Of a stretch of DNA of 39,561 nt, positions 23,446 to 31,611 are shown one piece after another (positions within the stretch are counted from its first letter, which is position 1; every line of letters starts with the position of its first letter). This stretch comes from CAIJMI01 sp043798445 (GTDB taxonomy: Bacteria; Patescibacteriota; Microgenomatia; UBA10105; UBA927): NCBI GenBank assembly GCA_043798445.1, contig JAZDOQ010000034.1:1-39561 (forward strand), given 5' to 3'. Under the pieces are notes generated by a model that ran no database searches, was not told the DNA's origin, and saw only the letters and a list, made by a program, of their open reading frames with translations. A program made the translations under genes and the position numbers.

Positions 23446-23517
23446 GCCAGCGTAGCTCAGTGGTAGAGCAGCGCCTTCATAAGGCGTGTGTCGCAGGTCC
23501 GATCCCCGCCGCTGGCA
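23446..23517 (+). tRNA. tRNA-Met (CAT), probably elongator
   Basis: Acceptor GCCAGCG/CGCTGGC fully paired (so not the initiator), D-arm GCTC-AGTGGTA-GAGC, anticodon arm GCGCC-TTCATAA-GGCGT, anticodon CAT, T-arm GCAGG-TCCGATC-CCCGC, A73. CCA not encoded. Position 55 of the T-loop is C instead of T, and the third T-stem pair is an A-C mismatch. An isoleucine tRNA with modified C34 cannot be excluded by eye. Confidence 0.9.
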
Positions 23518-23521
23518 CTTT

Positions 23522-23914
23522 TTAGAAGAACAAACTCCACCATTTCTTCCAGTTGGCAATTTGGGTAGTAGATGTTTGTTTGTTTCCGTTTTCCTTTGTG
23601 GTTTGATCAATTAAAATTATGGTCTCCCCTGTTTTTGCCAAGTTGAGTTTATCTCTCGCTTCTGTTTCAATAAATTCCGGAGATTGTACTAGTTGTAGTT
23701 TTTTCTCAAGTTCCTGGTTTTTTTCTTGCAGTTTAGTGAGTTCTGTTTGTCTTGTCTGAAGGATGGTGCGACGACGAGTTGTGCTTGTTAGGGAGGTAAT
23801 AAGACTCACAATAGCGATACAAAGCCCTACAAGGGCAAGGAGTGGCATAAGGTGAGCTATGGGTTTCTGCTTCATGCGTCTATTGTTTTTTGTGCTTGCA
23901 AACAGGTCGAACAC
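23522..23914 (-). CDS. FtsB/DivIC-like septum formation initiator
   Basis: Bitopic membrane protein of 130 residues. A short basic N-terminus precedes one hydrophobic segment (about 20-43), then a heptad-rich Gln/Glu/Lys/Leu coiled coil (about 50-80) and the family-type end PEFIETEARDKLNLAKTGE, which marks FtsB/DivIC (PF04977). Such proteins bridge early and late divisome components. The start is GTG at 23914, where a TATAAT (23921-23926) ends six bases upstream, implying a leaderless message. An in-frame ATG at residue 14 (MKQKP) is the alternative. Divergent from the recombinase gene. Confidence 0.8.
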   Translation of the reverse strand: MFDLFASTKNNRRMKQKPIAHLMPLLALVGLCIAIVSLITSLTSTTRRRTILQTRQTELTKLQEKNQELEKKLQLVQSPEFIETEARDKLNLAKTGETIILIDQTTKENGNKQTSTTQIANWKKWWSLFF

Positions 23915-23920
23915 TATGAT

Positions 23921-23926
23921 ATTATA
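23921..23926 (-). promoter_or_regulatory. -10 box giving leaderless ftsB-like mRNA
   Basis: Perfect TATAAT on the minus strand, six bases before GTG 23914. No strong -35 is visible at 16-18 bases. Confidence 0.5.
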
Positions 23927-23987
23927 GGCTTTACTACTTGCCCGGGAATACCCTCCCGAAGCTATTCTTGCCTCATCATATCATTAT

Positions 23988-24848
23988 ATGAGCACTGATT
24001 TAAAAAGTACGAATGCACAATTTGTTGACTATTTAACCTCAAGAAAGCGTGCCCGCGCTACTATCGTAGCATACAAAAAAGACATTGACCAAATGCTCAC
24101 ATTTTTTCAGGCTGCGGAAAAGAAATCTATTACAGATATCACAGCTGATGAAATTAATGCATTTTTGAAAAAACTTGCCAGTGACAGCTATACTCCAAAA
24201 TCAGTATCACGGAAAATTAACTCAATTAAAACATTTTTTCGATTCCTAAAAACATCAGGGATTACTCAGGTCGATCCAGCCGTTGAAATTGTGCATCCAA
24301 AATATGATGTAAAACCCCCTCGGATTCTGTCGAAACTCGAATATCGTGCACTTCGAGATGCATGTCGGGGAGATATCAGAATGTATGCAATTGTTGAGCT
24401 TTTTTTGCAAACGGGAGTGCGTATTGGAGAGCTTGCAGCACTCATGGTTGATGATGTCAAAGCAACGGAGTTGCATATTGCCAGTCAGGAAGGTCATGAG
24501 GAACGGAATGTTCCGTTAAACAAGGCAGCGGTTGAAGCGGTCAGTAAATATAAAGAAGTGCGAAGTGATTCAGCAAAAAGCAACGCACTGTTTATTACAA
24601 AAACAGGACGAGCTCTCCTTATTCGTAATATTCGAACTGCAATTGATCGGTATTTCAGAATTGCTGGTATTGAAGGCGCGAAAGTAAATGATCTTCGTCA
24701 TACCTTTATCGCCCATCATTTGATGGCTGGTACTCCTATCATGACGCTATCCAAGCTCGTCGGACACAAACGACTTTCAACAACAGAAAAATATCTGGAA
24801 CTTGTTAAAGGACAACAACCAGAAAATGTAAAGCTTGAAGAGTTATAA
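23988..24848 (+). CDS. Tyrosine recombinase, XerC/XerD-like
   Basis: Site-specific recombinase of 286 residues, the usual length for Xer proteins that resolve chromosome dimers at division. An N-terminal SAM-like core-binding domain (about 5-95) is followed by the catalytic domain with R145 (TGVRIGE), R237 (DLRHTF), H260 (VGHKRLS) and nucleophile Y269 (EKYL). The residue three before R237 is N234 where Xer enzymes have H (HxLR). It neighbours a divisome gene rather than phage genes, so a housekeeping role is likelier than integrase. Possible promoter TTGCCC, 19, TATTCT at 23938-23968. Confidence 0.85.
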   Translation: MSTDLKSTNAQFVDYLTSRKRARATIVAYKKDIDQMLTFFQAAEKKSITDITADEINAFLKKLASDSYTPKSVSRKINSIKTFFRFLKTSGITQVDPAVEIVHPKYDVKPPRILSKLEYRALRDACRGDIRMYAIVELFLQTGVRIGELAALMVDDVKATELHIASQEGHEERNVPLNKAAVEAVSKYKEVRSDSAKSNALFITKTGRALLIRNIRTAIDRYFRIAGIEGAKVNDLRHTFIAHHLMAGTPIMTLSKLVGHKRLSTTEKYLELVKGQQPENVKLEEL

Positions 24849-24863
24849 CCCCTCAGTTACAAT
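24835..24863 (+). promoter_or_regulatory. Promoter of valS
   Basis: TTGAAG (24835-24840, inside the end of the recombinase gene), 17-base spacer, TACAAT (24858-24863). Start near 24870, so the valS leader would be about five bases. Confidence 0.6.
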
Positions 24864-24874
24864 TACGTGTATCC

Positions 24875-27016
24875 ATGGATAAAGCGTATACTCCCAAATT
24901 ATTTGAAGAGACAATCTATTCCTCGTGGGAAAAAGAAGGGTATTTTTCTCCCAAAAAAGAAAAAGGGAAAGAGCCTTTTTGTGTCATTCTCCCCCTGCCG
25001 AACGCAAACGGTGATCTTCATTTAGGACATGCGATGTTTACGATTGAAGATATTATGATCCGATATCATCGGATGAAAGGAGATGCGACATTATGGCAAT
25101 CTGGGTTTGATCATGCAGGATTTGAAACACAATTCGTTTTTGAAAAGTTTTTGGCAAAACAAGGAAAAAGTCGGTTTGATTATTCCCGTGATGAATTATA
25201 TAAAGCTATTTGGGATTTTACTCAGATCAACCGTGGGAATATGGAGTCTCAGCTTCGTCGTATGGGTTTTTCTCTTGATTGGTCACGGGTGAAATTTCCA
25301 CTAGACCCAGAAATTATTGCAATCGTATATAGAACATTTAAAAAAATGCATGATGAAGGACTTATCTATCGCGGAGAACGCCTCGTTAATTACTGTACAA
25401 AATGTGGTACGAGTTTTTCTGATCTTGAAATTAAACACATCGAGCAAGTTAATCCTCTTTACTATCTCAAGTATGGACCATTTATTTTGGCAACTATCCG
25501 GCCTGAAACAAAATTTGGGGATACTGCAGTTGCGGTGCATCCAAAAGACAAACGATACGCATCTTTCATTGGAAAAGACATAACATTCGACGGTCTTATT
25601 GGCGAAGTGACGCTTCATGTTGTCGGTGATGAAGCAGTTGATCCAGCGTTTGGTACCGGAGTCGTGAAAGTGACACCGGCACACGACATGACGGATTATG
25701 AGATTGGGAAGCGACATAATCTCAAATTGGTTCAAGTTATTGGATTTGATGGAAAACTTACAGCAATAACCGGTCCATATGCTGGTCTTCGCGTTAAAGC
25801 AGCGCGGCAAAAAACCGTTGAGGATTTGCAAGCAAAAGGGATGATGGATCATGTTGATGAAGGGTATGTGCATACCGTTGGAACTTGCTATAGGTGTGGT
25901 ACTGTGCTCGAGCCACTCCCTATGTCACAGTGGTTTGTGAAAGTTCGTCCCCTTGCAGACCAGGCAATAAAAATAATTACCAAAAAAGAAGTGACATTTA
26001 TTCCAAAACGATTTGAGAAGACTGCAACACAATGGTTAACTGATTTCCATGACTGGAATATTAGTCGACAGATTGTGTGGGGCATTCGGATTCCTGCATG
26101 GCGCTGTGAAAACTGTACAAAGACAAATCCTGGTAAAGAATGGATTATCACGGATGGGACCGTCCCAACAAGTTGTCCAACCTGTGGCAGCACAACACTC
26201 GTTCAAGATGAAGATGTGTTTGATACATGGTTTTCCAGTGCGCAGTGGCCATTTGCAACATTACAAGCAAATAGCGATAAAACAGATTTTGACACATTTT
26301 ATCCAACATCCGTCATGGAAACGGGATATGACATTTTACCCATGTGGGTCTGTCGCATGCTCATGGTTGGACTTTACGTGACTGGCAGTGTTCCATTCAA
26401 AAAAGTCTATCTTCATGGACTCGTCAGGGACAGTAAAGGACAAAAAATGAGTAAAAGCAAAGGGAATGTTGTTAATCCAATTAAAATGGTTGATCAGTAC
26501 GGGGCTGATGCGCTCCGCATAGCTCTTGTTTTTGGTGTTGCTGCAGGAAATGATATATCACTTTCTGAAGATAAAATTCGGGGAATGCGCAATTTTGCAA
26601 ATAAATTATGGAATATTGCGCGGCTTTTTTTGATGAATACTGAATCAACGAGTAATCTTCCTTTTTACGATAAAACGATGGATAAGGACTTGCCAAAAAG
26701 TGATCTTGAAATGATCAAAAAACTTGAAGCAACAGTGAAGATGACAACAAAATATATGGATACCTATAGATATTCTGACGCTGCACAAACAGTATATGAT
26801 TTTACCTGGCACACGCTTGCGGATGAGTATTTGGAGGAAAATAAGGAACGATTTAAACAGGCGGATACAAACGCACTTTTAGTGTATCGTCACATACTTT
26901 TAATTGTGTTAAAACTCCTTCATCCGTTTATGCCATTTATTACGGAAAACATTTGGGGACAATTACCAAGGAAACAAAATCAACCGCTTATTATTTCTTC
27001 GTGGCCTACCGAATAG
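24875..27016 (+). CDS. valS: Valyl-tRNA synthetase (short form)
   Basis: Class I synthetase of 713 residues attaching valine to tRNA-Val. HLGH (49-52) and KMSKS (524-528) are intact. The editing domain includes TIRPETKFGDTAVAVHP and TPAHDMTDYEIG. FDTWFSSAQWPF is typical of ValRS. A zinc-like CxxC pair occurs in the insertion (CPTCGS). The protein ends with the anticodon-binding helix bundle (SSWP), so the C-terminal coiled-coil domain of standard bacterial ValRS (about 880-950 residues) is absent. The end overlaps the convergent hypothetical gene by 11 bases. LeuRS and IleRS were considered but the motifs fit ValRS better. Confidence 0.92.
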   Translation: MDKAYTPKLFEETIYSSWEKEGYFSPKKEKGKEPFCVILPLPNANGDLHLGHAMFTIEDIMIRYHRMKGDATLWQSGFDHAGFETQFVFEKFLAKQGKSRFDYSRDELYKAIWDFTQINRGNMESQLRRMGFSLDWSRVKFPLDPEIIAIVYRTFKKMHDEGLIYRGERLVNYCTKCGTSFSDLEIKHIEQVNPLYYLKYGPFILATIRPETKFGDTAVAVHPKDKRYASFIGKDITFDGLIGEVTLHVVGDEAVDPAFGTGVVKVTPAHDMTDYEIGKRHNLKLVQVIGFDGKLTAITGPYAGLRVKAARQKTVEDLQAKGMMDHVDEGYVHTVGTCYRCGTVLEPLPMSQWFVKVRPLADQAIKIITKKEVTFIPKRFEKTATQWLTDFHDWNISRQIVWGIRIPAWRCENCTKTNPGKEWIITDGTVPTSCPTCGSTTLVQDEDVFDTWFSSAQWPFATLQANSDKTDFDTFYPTSVMETGYDILPMWVCRMLMVGLYVTGSVPFKKVYLHGLVRDSKGQKMSKSKGNVVNPIKMVDQYGADALRIALVFGVAAGNDISLSEDKIRGMRNFANKLWNIARLFLMNTESTSNLPFYDKTMDKDLPKSDLEMIKKLEATVKMTTKYMDTYRYSDAAQTVYDFTWHTLADEYLEENKERFKQADTNALLVYRHILLIVLKLLHPFMPFITENIWGQLPRKQNQPLIISSWPTE

Positions 27017-27857
27017 GAGTCGGTGGTGCCCCTTTTTCTGTTGATCCGATATTTCCAAATGTGAGCGTTGCGATGATTTGTTTTAATAGGGCATCGTCCG
27101 CCATAAAATCTACATTGATACCACTTGGAGCGAAATGGTTTATTTCTAAGGAGAGCGTATCATTCACTTCAATCATATATCCATGCATGGTTGAGAATGC
27201 ATACCCTCCAATGGTTGATCCAACATTGGCTGTTGAAAACTCCGTTGCCTGTTTTCCTGCGACGGTAGTTTGTTTTGTTATAAACGTTTTTCCCCCTGCA
27301 TCACTGATTATTTTTCCTCTAAAATCTGCTAATACCTGTCCTGCACCACGGGGAGCAATAGTAAATCTCGTTCCTCCCGGAAGGTACGTTCCTTGAGAGC
27401 CGCACGCAGAACCATCGCAAATTGGAGGAAGTACCGCACTAGGTAGTTTGAATTGAATGGCGTCAATTGGTTTTCGTGTTGTTCCATTTATTGGATTATA
27501 TTGTTTCCATGATATTGGTTGAACAACGGGTTTTTCGGAGGTGATAGCAGTCATTGTTGACTCGGGTGTTTGTTGTGTAAGCTCCTGATTCACAGGTGCC
27601 GGTTTTGTATTTATATTGGTGGTTTGGCTTGTATTTATAACATTTCTAATGACTCCGCTTAAGACGTATCCAATGATGAACAACATACCTAAAAGAAAAA
27701 TATTTTTGATTAAAGAAAGGAATGATTTCTTTTTTGGCGGCACATTTTCAGGAATTGGTGTTATCACAGGGGTTTCTTCGTATATTATTTCTGGTGGTGT
27801 ATCAACCAAAGGAGCTACTGTTTCTGCTGACTCACGTGTTGATGATTCGTCATCCAT
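27006..27857 (-). CDS. Hypothetical membrane-anchored protein
   Basis: Protein of 283 residues, family not recognised. Residues 1-40 are acidic and Pro/Thr-rich (cytoplasmic), a hydrophobic segment spans about 48-70, then a Thr/Pro/Gln-rich linker (about 75-110) leads to a C-terminal domain of about 165 residues. That domain has a CDGSACG motif with a possible disulfide pair and alternating beta-type sequence. The layout suggests a sensor or envelope lipobox-less anchor protein facing outward. Transcribed toward valS and away from the EF-P gene. No catalytic residues are evident. Confidence 0.7.
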   Translation of the reverse strand: MDDESSTRESAETVAPLVDTPPEIIYEETPVITPIPENVPPKKKSFLSLIKNIFLLGMLFIIGYVLSGVIRNVINTSQTTNINTKPAPVNQELTQQTPESTMTAITSEKPVVQPISWKQYNPINGTTRKPIDAIQFKLPSAVLPPICDGSACGSQGTYLPGGTRFTIAPRGAGQVLADFRGKIISDAGGKTFITKQTTVAGKQATEFSTANVGSTIGGYAFSTMHGYMIEVNDTLSLEINHFAPSGINVDFMADDALLKQIIATLTFGNIGSTEKGAPPTPIR

Positions 27858-27918
27858 ATAACAATTATTGTTTCACGTGCCGGAGAAGGTGTCAATTCTT
27901 GCGGCTATGTATCTGTGG

Positions 27919-28482
27919 TTACGCACGTTCTACATAACTTCCTGTTTCCGGATCAATAGCAATGGTTTCGCCTTCCTTAATAAAGAGCGGTACGGTAACA
28001 ACTGCGCCAGTTTCGACAACCACTGTTTTGGTTGCTCCAGAGACCGTATTTCCCCTTGCTCCGTCCGTTGCCTCAGTTACCAGTAAACGCACCTTTTTAG
28101 GAAGACGAATACCAACCGCTCTTTCTTCGTGGATGAGTATTTGGTATGTGTCGTTTGGTTTTAAGAATTTGATAAAATCGCCAATGAGTATACCTATAAC
28201 CGTCACCTGATCATAGGTTGTATTGTCCATGAAGACATAGTCATCCCCTTCGGGGTAGAGATATTGCATTTCATGTGTTTCAACGGGCAATTCCTCGACA
28301 GACTCTCCTGATTTATACGTGAACTCTTGTACTTTTCCCGTTTTGAGGGATTTTAACCGTGTTCTAACAAATGCCGATCCTTTTCCCGGGTTTACGCGTT
28401 GGAATTCCACAATCTGGTGCGGTTGATCTTTGAATGTGATAAATATTCCGTTTTTGAAATCAGATGTTGATATAGAAGACAT
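27919..28482 (-). CDS. efp: Translation elongation factor P
   Basis: Protein of 187 residues with the three beta-barrel domains of EF-P, which rescues ribosomes stalled at polyproline. NPGKGSAF places the modifiable lysine exactly at position 34 when ATG 28482 is used, supporting this start over one 12 codons upstream. DYVFMDNTTYDQ and DPETGSYVERA at the C-terminus are typical. Promoter TTGAAA, 17, GATAAT (28490-28518) ends seven bases before the ATG, so the mRNA should be leaderless. The adjacent EpmA-like ligase gene on the same strand implies that K34 is lysylated. Confidence 0.96.
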   Translation of the reverse strand: MSSISTSDFKNGIFITFKDQPHQIVEFQRVNPGKGSAFVRTRLKSLKTGKVQEFTYKSGESVEELPVETHEMQYLYPEGDDYVFMDNTTYDQVTVIGILIGDFIKFLKPNDTYQILIHEERAVGIRLPKKVRLLVTEATDGARGNTVSGATKTVVVETGAVVTVPLFIKEGETIAIDPETGSYVERA

Positions 28483-28489
28483 GGAAGGT

Positions 28490-28518
28490 ATTATCCCATG
28501 AAACGGTTTATTTTTCAA
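28490..28518 (-). promoter_or_regulatory. Promoter of efp (leaderless)
   Basis: TTGAAA (28513-28518), 17-base spacer, GATAAT (28490-28495), then seven bases to ATG 28482. It lies over the end of the upstream ligase gene. Confidence 0.7.
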
Positions 28519-29545
28519 ACAGTTCTTTTGAGGGAAAGAAAGTGGTATCGCTAATATCAGTCATGTTTCCAAATAGCATAATGAGGCGGTCAAGTCCGAC
28601 TGCAATGCCGCTTGTTTCCGGCATACCTACTTTGAGCGCCTTAATAAAATCATGGTCGTACACATACGATGTTTTTCCAAGCCGCTTTATCTCAGCTAGT
28701 TCCGCATCAAATCGTTTTTGCTGTTCTTTCCAGTCGGTGAGTTCTTCATAGCAGTCTCCAAGTTCCAGACCACCGATATAGAATTCAAAACGGTTTGCAT
28801 ATCGAGGATCGTCTTCGTTTTTCTTTGATAATGCGGCCACAGCGTTTGGGAAACCGTAGATAATGGTTGGTTTTTCTTTTCCTAAATGTGGTTCTATTTC
28901 ATTTAAAAACATCTGGTTATACAACTCTTCCCATGTTGTTGAAGACAAAATAGTGTATCCCCTTTCTTTTGATACGTTTTGTGCTTTTTTAAGTGAAAAA
29001 AAGGTATCTAGGTCAACGTCAGCGTATTGTTTAAATGCTTCTTTTACTGATATTCGTTCCCATTTTTGATTCAAATCAAATGATATTCCCTGATAGTGTA
29101 AAATCGTGCTTTTCGTTAACTGTAAGCAAATACTTCGTAATAGTTTTTCACAATCATCCATTATTTTTTCATAATGACTCCCTACTCTATACCACTCAAG
29201 AATGGAAAATTCCGGCATGTGTGTATTACTATTCGTTTCTGTATTCCGAAAACTTTTTGTGATGCTGTAACAATTCCCAATACCAGCCACAATCAGTTTT
29301 TTAAGAGCAAGTTCCGGGGACGTGGAAAGATACGCAACTTTTTTGTTTCGGTTTCTATCAAGGAGTGTAGTTTCAAACACATCAAGGTATGATTCTGCAG
29401 CCGGATGCGCGATGAGAATGGGTGTTTCAACCTCATGAAATTGATGCTTGTCAAAAAACGAACGGATTATCTTTATGACCCGCTCCCTGACAAAATAACG
29501 TCCAAAGAGTTTGGGGGTTGCCCGAAGCTGTCGCCACGTGTTCAT
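28508..29545 (-). CDS. epmA: EF-P lysyl/beta-lysyl ligase EpmA (GenX/PoxA)-like
   Basis: Class II synthetase-like protein of 345 residues without the N-terminal anticodon-binding domain of LysRS, as in EpmA, which attaches (R)-beta-lysine to K34 of EF-P. Motif 2 reads SFRNTE with PEFSILEWYR after it; KEKPTIIYGFP and ELGDCYEELTDWKEQQKRF match EpmA order. Motif 3 is SGIAVGLDRL, with Ala at the position that distinguishes EpmA from LysRS (Gly). Immediately upstream of efp. The longer frame to 29605 would overlap the SurA-N gene by 52 bases, so ATG 29545 is preferred. No epmB (lysine 2,3-aminomutase) is in the window. Confidence 0.88.
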   Translation of the reverse strand: MNTWRQLRATPKLFGRYFVRERVIKIIRSFFDKHQFHEVETPILIAHPAAESYLDVFETTLLDRNRNKKVAYLSTSPELALKKLIVAGIGNCYSITKSFRNTETNSNTHMPEFSILEWYRVGSHYEKIMDDCEKLLRSICLQLTKSTILHYQGISFDLNQKWERISVKEAFKQYADVDLDTFFSLKKAQNVSKERGYTILSSTTWEELYNQMFLNEIEPHLGKEKPTIIYGFPNAVAALSKKNEDDPRYANRFEFYIGGLELGDCYEELTDWKEQQKRFDAELAEIKRLGKTSYVYDHDFIKALKVGMPETSGIAVGLDRLIMLFGNMTDISDTTFFPSKELFEK

Positions 29546-29553
29546 TATGTGCG

Positions 29554-30249
29554 TTACTTGATAAATCGATATATTTTTGCCTTTTCCTTCAGACTTGTAA
29601 ACCATGGCTGGAGTTGTTCCCCAACTTTCTGCATCAAAATTGTTTCCCGTGCTTCCTTTTTCATACCGTCTGAATCTGTTGCAACCAACGTTGATGGATT
29701 ATCAGTAGTGTATTTGGTAATTTCTTCATCTGTGATGGTTACATCTTTTCCGATCAGCTTTGTCAAGAGCATTTGTAACCGTATTTGTTGATCAAAATCA
29801 GTTTTTGTCATCCCTTGGAATTTGAGCACTTCCTCAAGGGTGACATTTCCACCAAAGTTTTTTAGAATTTCTTGTTGCTGCGTATCAATTTCTTGTTGTG
29901 TTACAGCGATCCCAAGACGTTTTGCTTCATTTCCAATGAGCTGCTCCGTGATCATGTTTTCAAGTGTTTGCATTCCATATTTTGAAACGAGCGCCTTATT
30001 CATGGTCCAGCGGAAAATTGGCTTATTGTTCACAACGGCTGCAATAATGAGGCCTTTGTTTACCGCAAGCAGTCCAAGAATGATGACGCCAAGGATTATG
30101 GCGATATACCCGGTTTTTGACATCCCACATCGTGAATAACAGGATGGTGATGGAGAAATGGTATTGAATGATGGCATCTCTTGTGGAAGAACAATGGGGG
30201 TTTTATGAACTTTGATTGCCGCTTTCGTTTTTTTCGTTTTAGTTGTCAT
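29554..30249 (-). CDS. SurA N-domain protein, membrane-anchored
   Basis: Protein of 231 residues with a cytoplasmic N-terminus (1-43), one hydrophobic segment (about 45-66) and an extracytoplasmic helical domain resembling the SurA/PrsA N-terminal chaperone fold. Features include NKPIFRWTMNKAL, LENMITEQLIGNEAKRLGI, VTQQEID and a long Gln/Lys-rich helix. There is no parvulin rotamase domain, so it probably acts as a chaperone only. A strong Shine-Dalgarno AAGGAG sits six bases before ATG 30249, showing that this organism does use anti-SD pairing. Precedes the EpmA-like gene by eight bases. Confidence 0.8.
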   Translation of the reverse strand: MTTKTKKTKAAIKVHKTPIVLPQEMPSFNTISPSPSCYSRCGMSKTGYIAIILGVIILGLLAVNKGLIIAAVVNNKPIFRWTMNKALVSKYGMQTLENMITEQLIGNEAKRLGIAVTQQEIDTQQQEILKNFGGNVTLEEVLKFQGMTKTDFDQQIRLQMLLTKLIGKDVTITDEEITKYTTDNPSTLVATDSDGMKKEARETILMQKVGEQLQPWFTSLKEKAKIYRFIK

Positions 30250-30282
30250 AGATACTCCTTATAAAAAAATAAGCAGGTTTTA

Positions 30283-30966
30283 TCAGTATGACTCACATCC
30301 TATCATGTTTTTCTTGGTGAAACAAGAAAAACAGCTCGGACAAACCTTTGATAATACGCACAAGTCACATTTAGGTTTTTGTGCTCTGCAGACGGCTCGG
30401 CCATGGTCTATTAAATGATATGTAATATTTCTCCATTCAGATTTGGAAATACTATTCATTAGTTCCCGTTCTGTCTTAATCGGATTGGTATACGCGACTG
30501 GCGAAACCAGCCTGAGTCGCTCACTCAGTCTTAATACATGTGTATCAACAGCTATTCCAGCATTCGTTTGATATGCGTTGCAGAGTACAACATTTGCTGT
30601 TTTTCTTCCAACTCCAGGGATTGTGATAAGTTCCTCCATTGTTTTTGGAACGGCCCTTTTCCATGTTTGAAGAATCATATTTGCTGCAGCAATAATATGT
30701 TTTGCTTTGTTCCGATAAAAGCCTATGGATTTGATGTCCTGTTCAAATATTGATTGATTGGCATGCGCCACATCTTCTATCGTTTTGTATTTCATAAACA
30801 GTGATGCTGTTACTTTATTGACCATGATATCAGTACACTGTGCGGATAAGATAACGGCAACAAGAAGCTCCCACGGCGTTTTGTAGTTCAGCATGATATG
30901 CGCATGAGGATATGTTTTTTTGAGAAGCTGCAATACAACAGTAATACGTTTTTGTTGATCATTCAT
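30283..30966 (-). CDS. nth: Endonuclease III (DNA glycosylase/AP lyase)
   Basis: Base-excision repair enzyme of 227 residues removing oxidised pyrimidines. The helix-hairpin-helix IPGVGRKTANVVL carries catalytic K122, and the VDTHV segment supplies D141. C193-x6-C200-x2-C203-x5-C209 forms the [4Fe-4S] loop. A short Cys-containing tail (SCFSCF) follows the cluster and is not part of the standard protein. The downstream SurA-N gene follows after 33 bases. Confidence 0.95.
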   Translation of the reverse strand: MNDQQKRITVVLQLLKKTYPHAHIMLNYKTPWELLVAVILSAQCTDIMVNKVTASLFMKYKTIEDVAHANQSIFEQDIKSIGFYRNKAKHIIAAANMILQTWKRAVPKTMEELITIPGVGRKTANVVLCNAYQTNAGIAVDTHVLRLSERLRLVSPVAYTNPIKTERELMNSISKSEWRNITYHLIDHGRAVCRAQKPKCDLCVLSKVCPSCFSCFTKKNMIGCESY

Positions 30967-30967
30967 A

Positions 30968-30995
30968 TTGCGTTTGTATGCACGATTGATACAAT
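30968..30995 (+). promoter_or_regulatory. Promoter of the TPR-like membrane protein gene
   Basis: TTGCGT (30968-30973), 16-base spacer, TACAAT (30990-30995), with a purine-rich AAAGAAAAG before ATG 31014. Confidence 0.5.
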
Positions 30996-31013
30996 AGTAA
31001 AGAAAAGAAAACT

Positions 31014-31607
31014 ATGCGTATTTTACCATGGATTAAAGATTATTTATTACCGCATATTTCCCGAATATTCTCCGCAAGCGCTGATTCAGGCGCGTTTCGG
31101 TATAGTGTTATTGCTTTGTGTATGGCCTTTGTAGCGATTAATATGTGGATGAGAATGATCACCAAAACAAATGCGGCAACAAAGCGTACAGACATGCTTT
31201 CTTATCCATTTTCTGTTGTAAAGCATACACAATTTGGTGAGTACCTGTACACGATTGGTAATATAAAAGAAGCAGAACGAGAGGTGGCAATTGCACAACA
31301 ACTATATATGGGTCAACGGATGATGTCAAAAACACCCCCCACTGTTTTAGGTGCCCAATCGACTCCGATCGATATTCAACAAAAATGGAATAACGAATTA
31401 GATCGTCTGAATAATCTATACATGTTTTGGTCGCGTATAATTAAAGCAAAGCCTGATTATCGGGATGCATATCTGACACTTGCCTCCCTTGCGCATGCAA
31501 TCAATATGGATAAAGAGGCTCGGGAGTATCTGCAGCAGGCTTATACTCTCGATCCAAATAACCAGCTCGTTGCTGAAACATGGTCCATTCTGGGGATTTC
31601 TTTTTGA
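31014..31607 (+). CDS. Membrane protein with C-terminal TPR-like repeat
   Basis: Protein of 197 residues. One hydrophobic segment (about 28-46) follows a short N-terminus. The rest is helical, with GNIKEAEREVAIAQQLY (around 82-98) and a clear TPR-type pair near the end: PDYRDAYLTLASLAHAINM, then KEAREYLQQAYTLDPNN. Such proteins usually scaffold other proteins at the membrane. Convergent with the L25 gene (four bases apart). Family beyond the TPR fold not recognised. Confidence 0.7.
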   Translation: MRILPWIKDYLLPHISRIFSASADSGAFRYSVIALCMAFVAINMWMRMITKTNAATKRTDMLSYPFSVVKHTQFGEYLYTIGNIKEAEREVAIAQQLYMGQRMMSKTPPTVLGAQSTPIDIQQKWNNELDRLNNLYMFWSRIIKAKPDYRDAYLTLASLAHAINMDKEAREYLQQAYTLDPNNQLVAETWSILGISF

Positions 31608-31611
31608 GGCG

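Noticed and set aside
26953..27396. Plus-strand open frame of 147 codons at the end of valS
   Set aside because: It overlaps valS in another frame and is antisense to the membrane-anchored hypothetical; no independent support.
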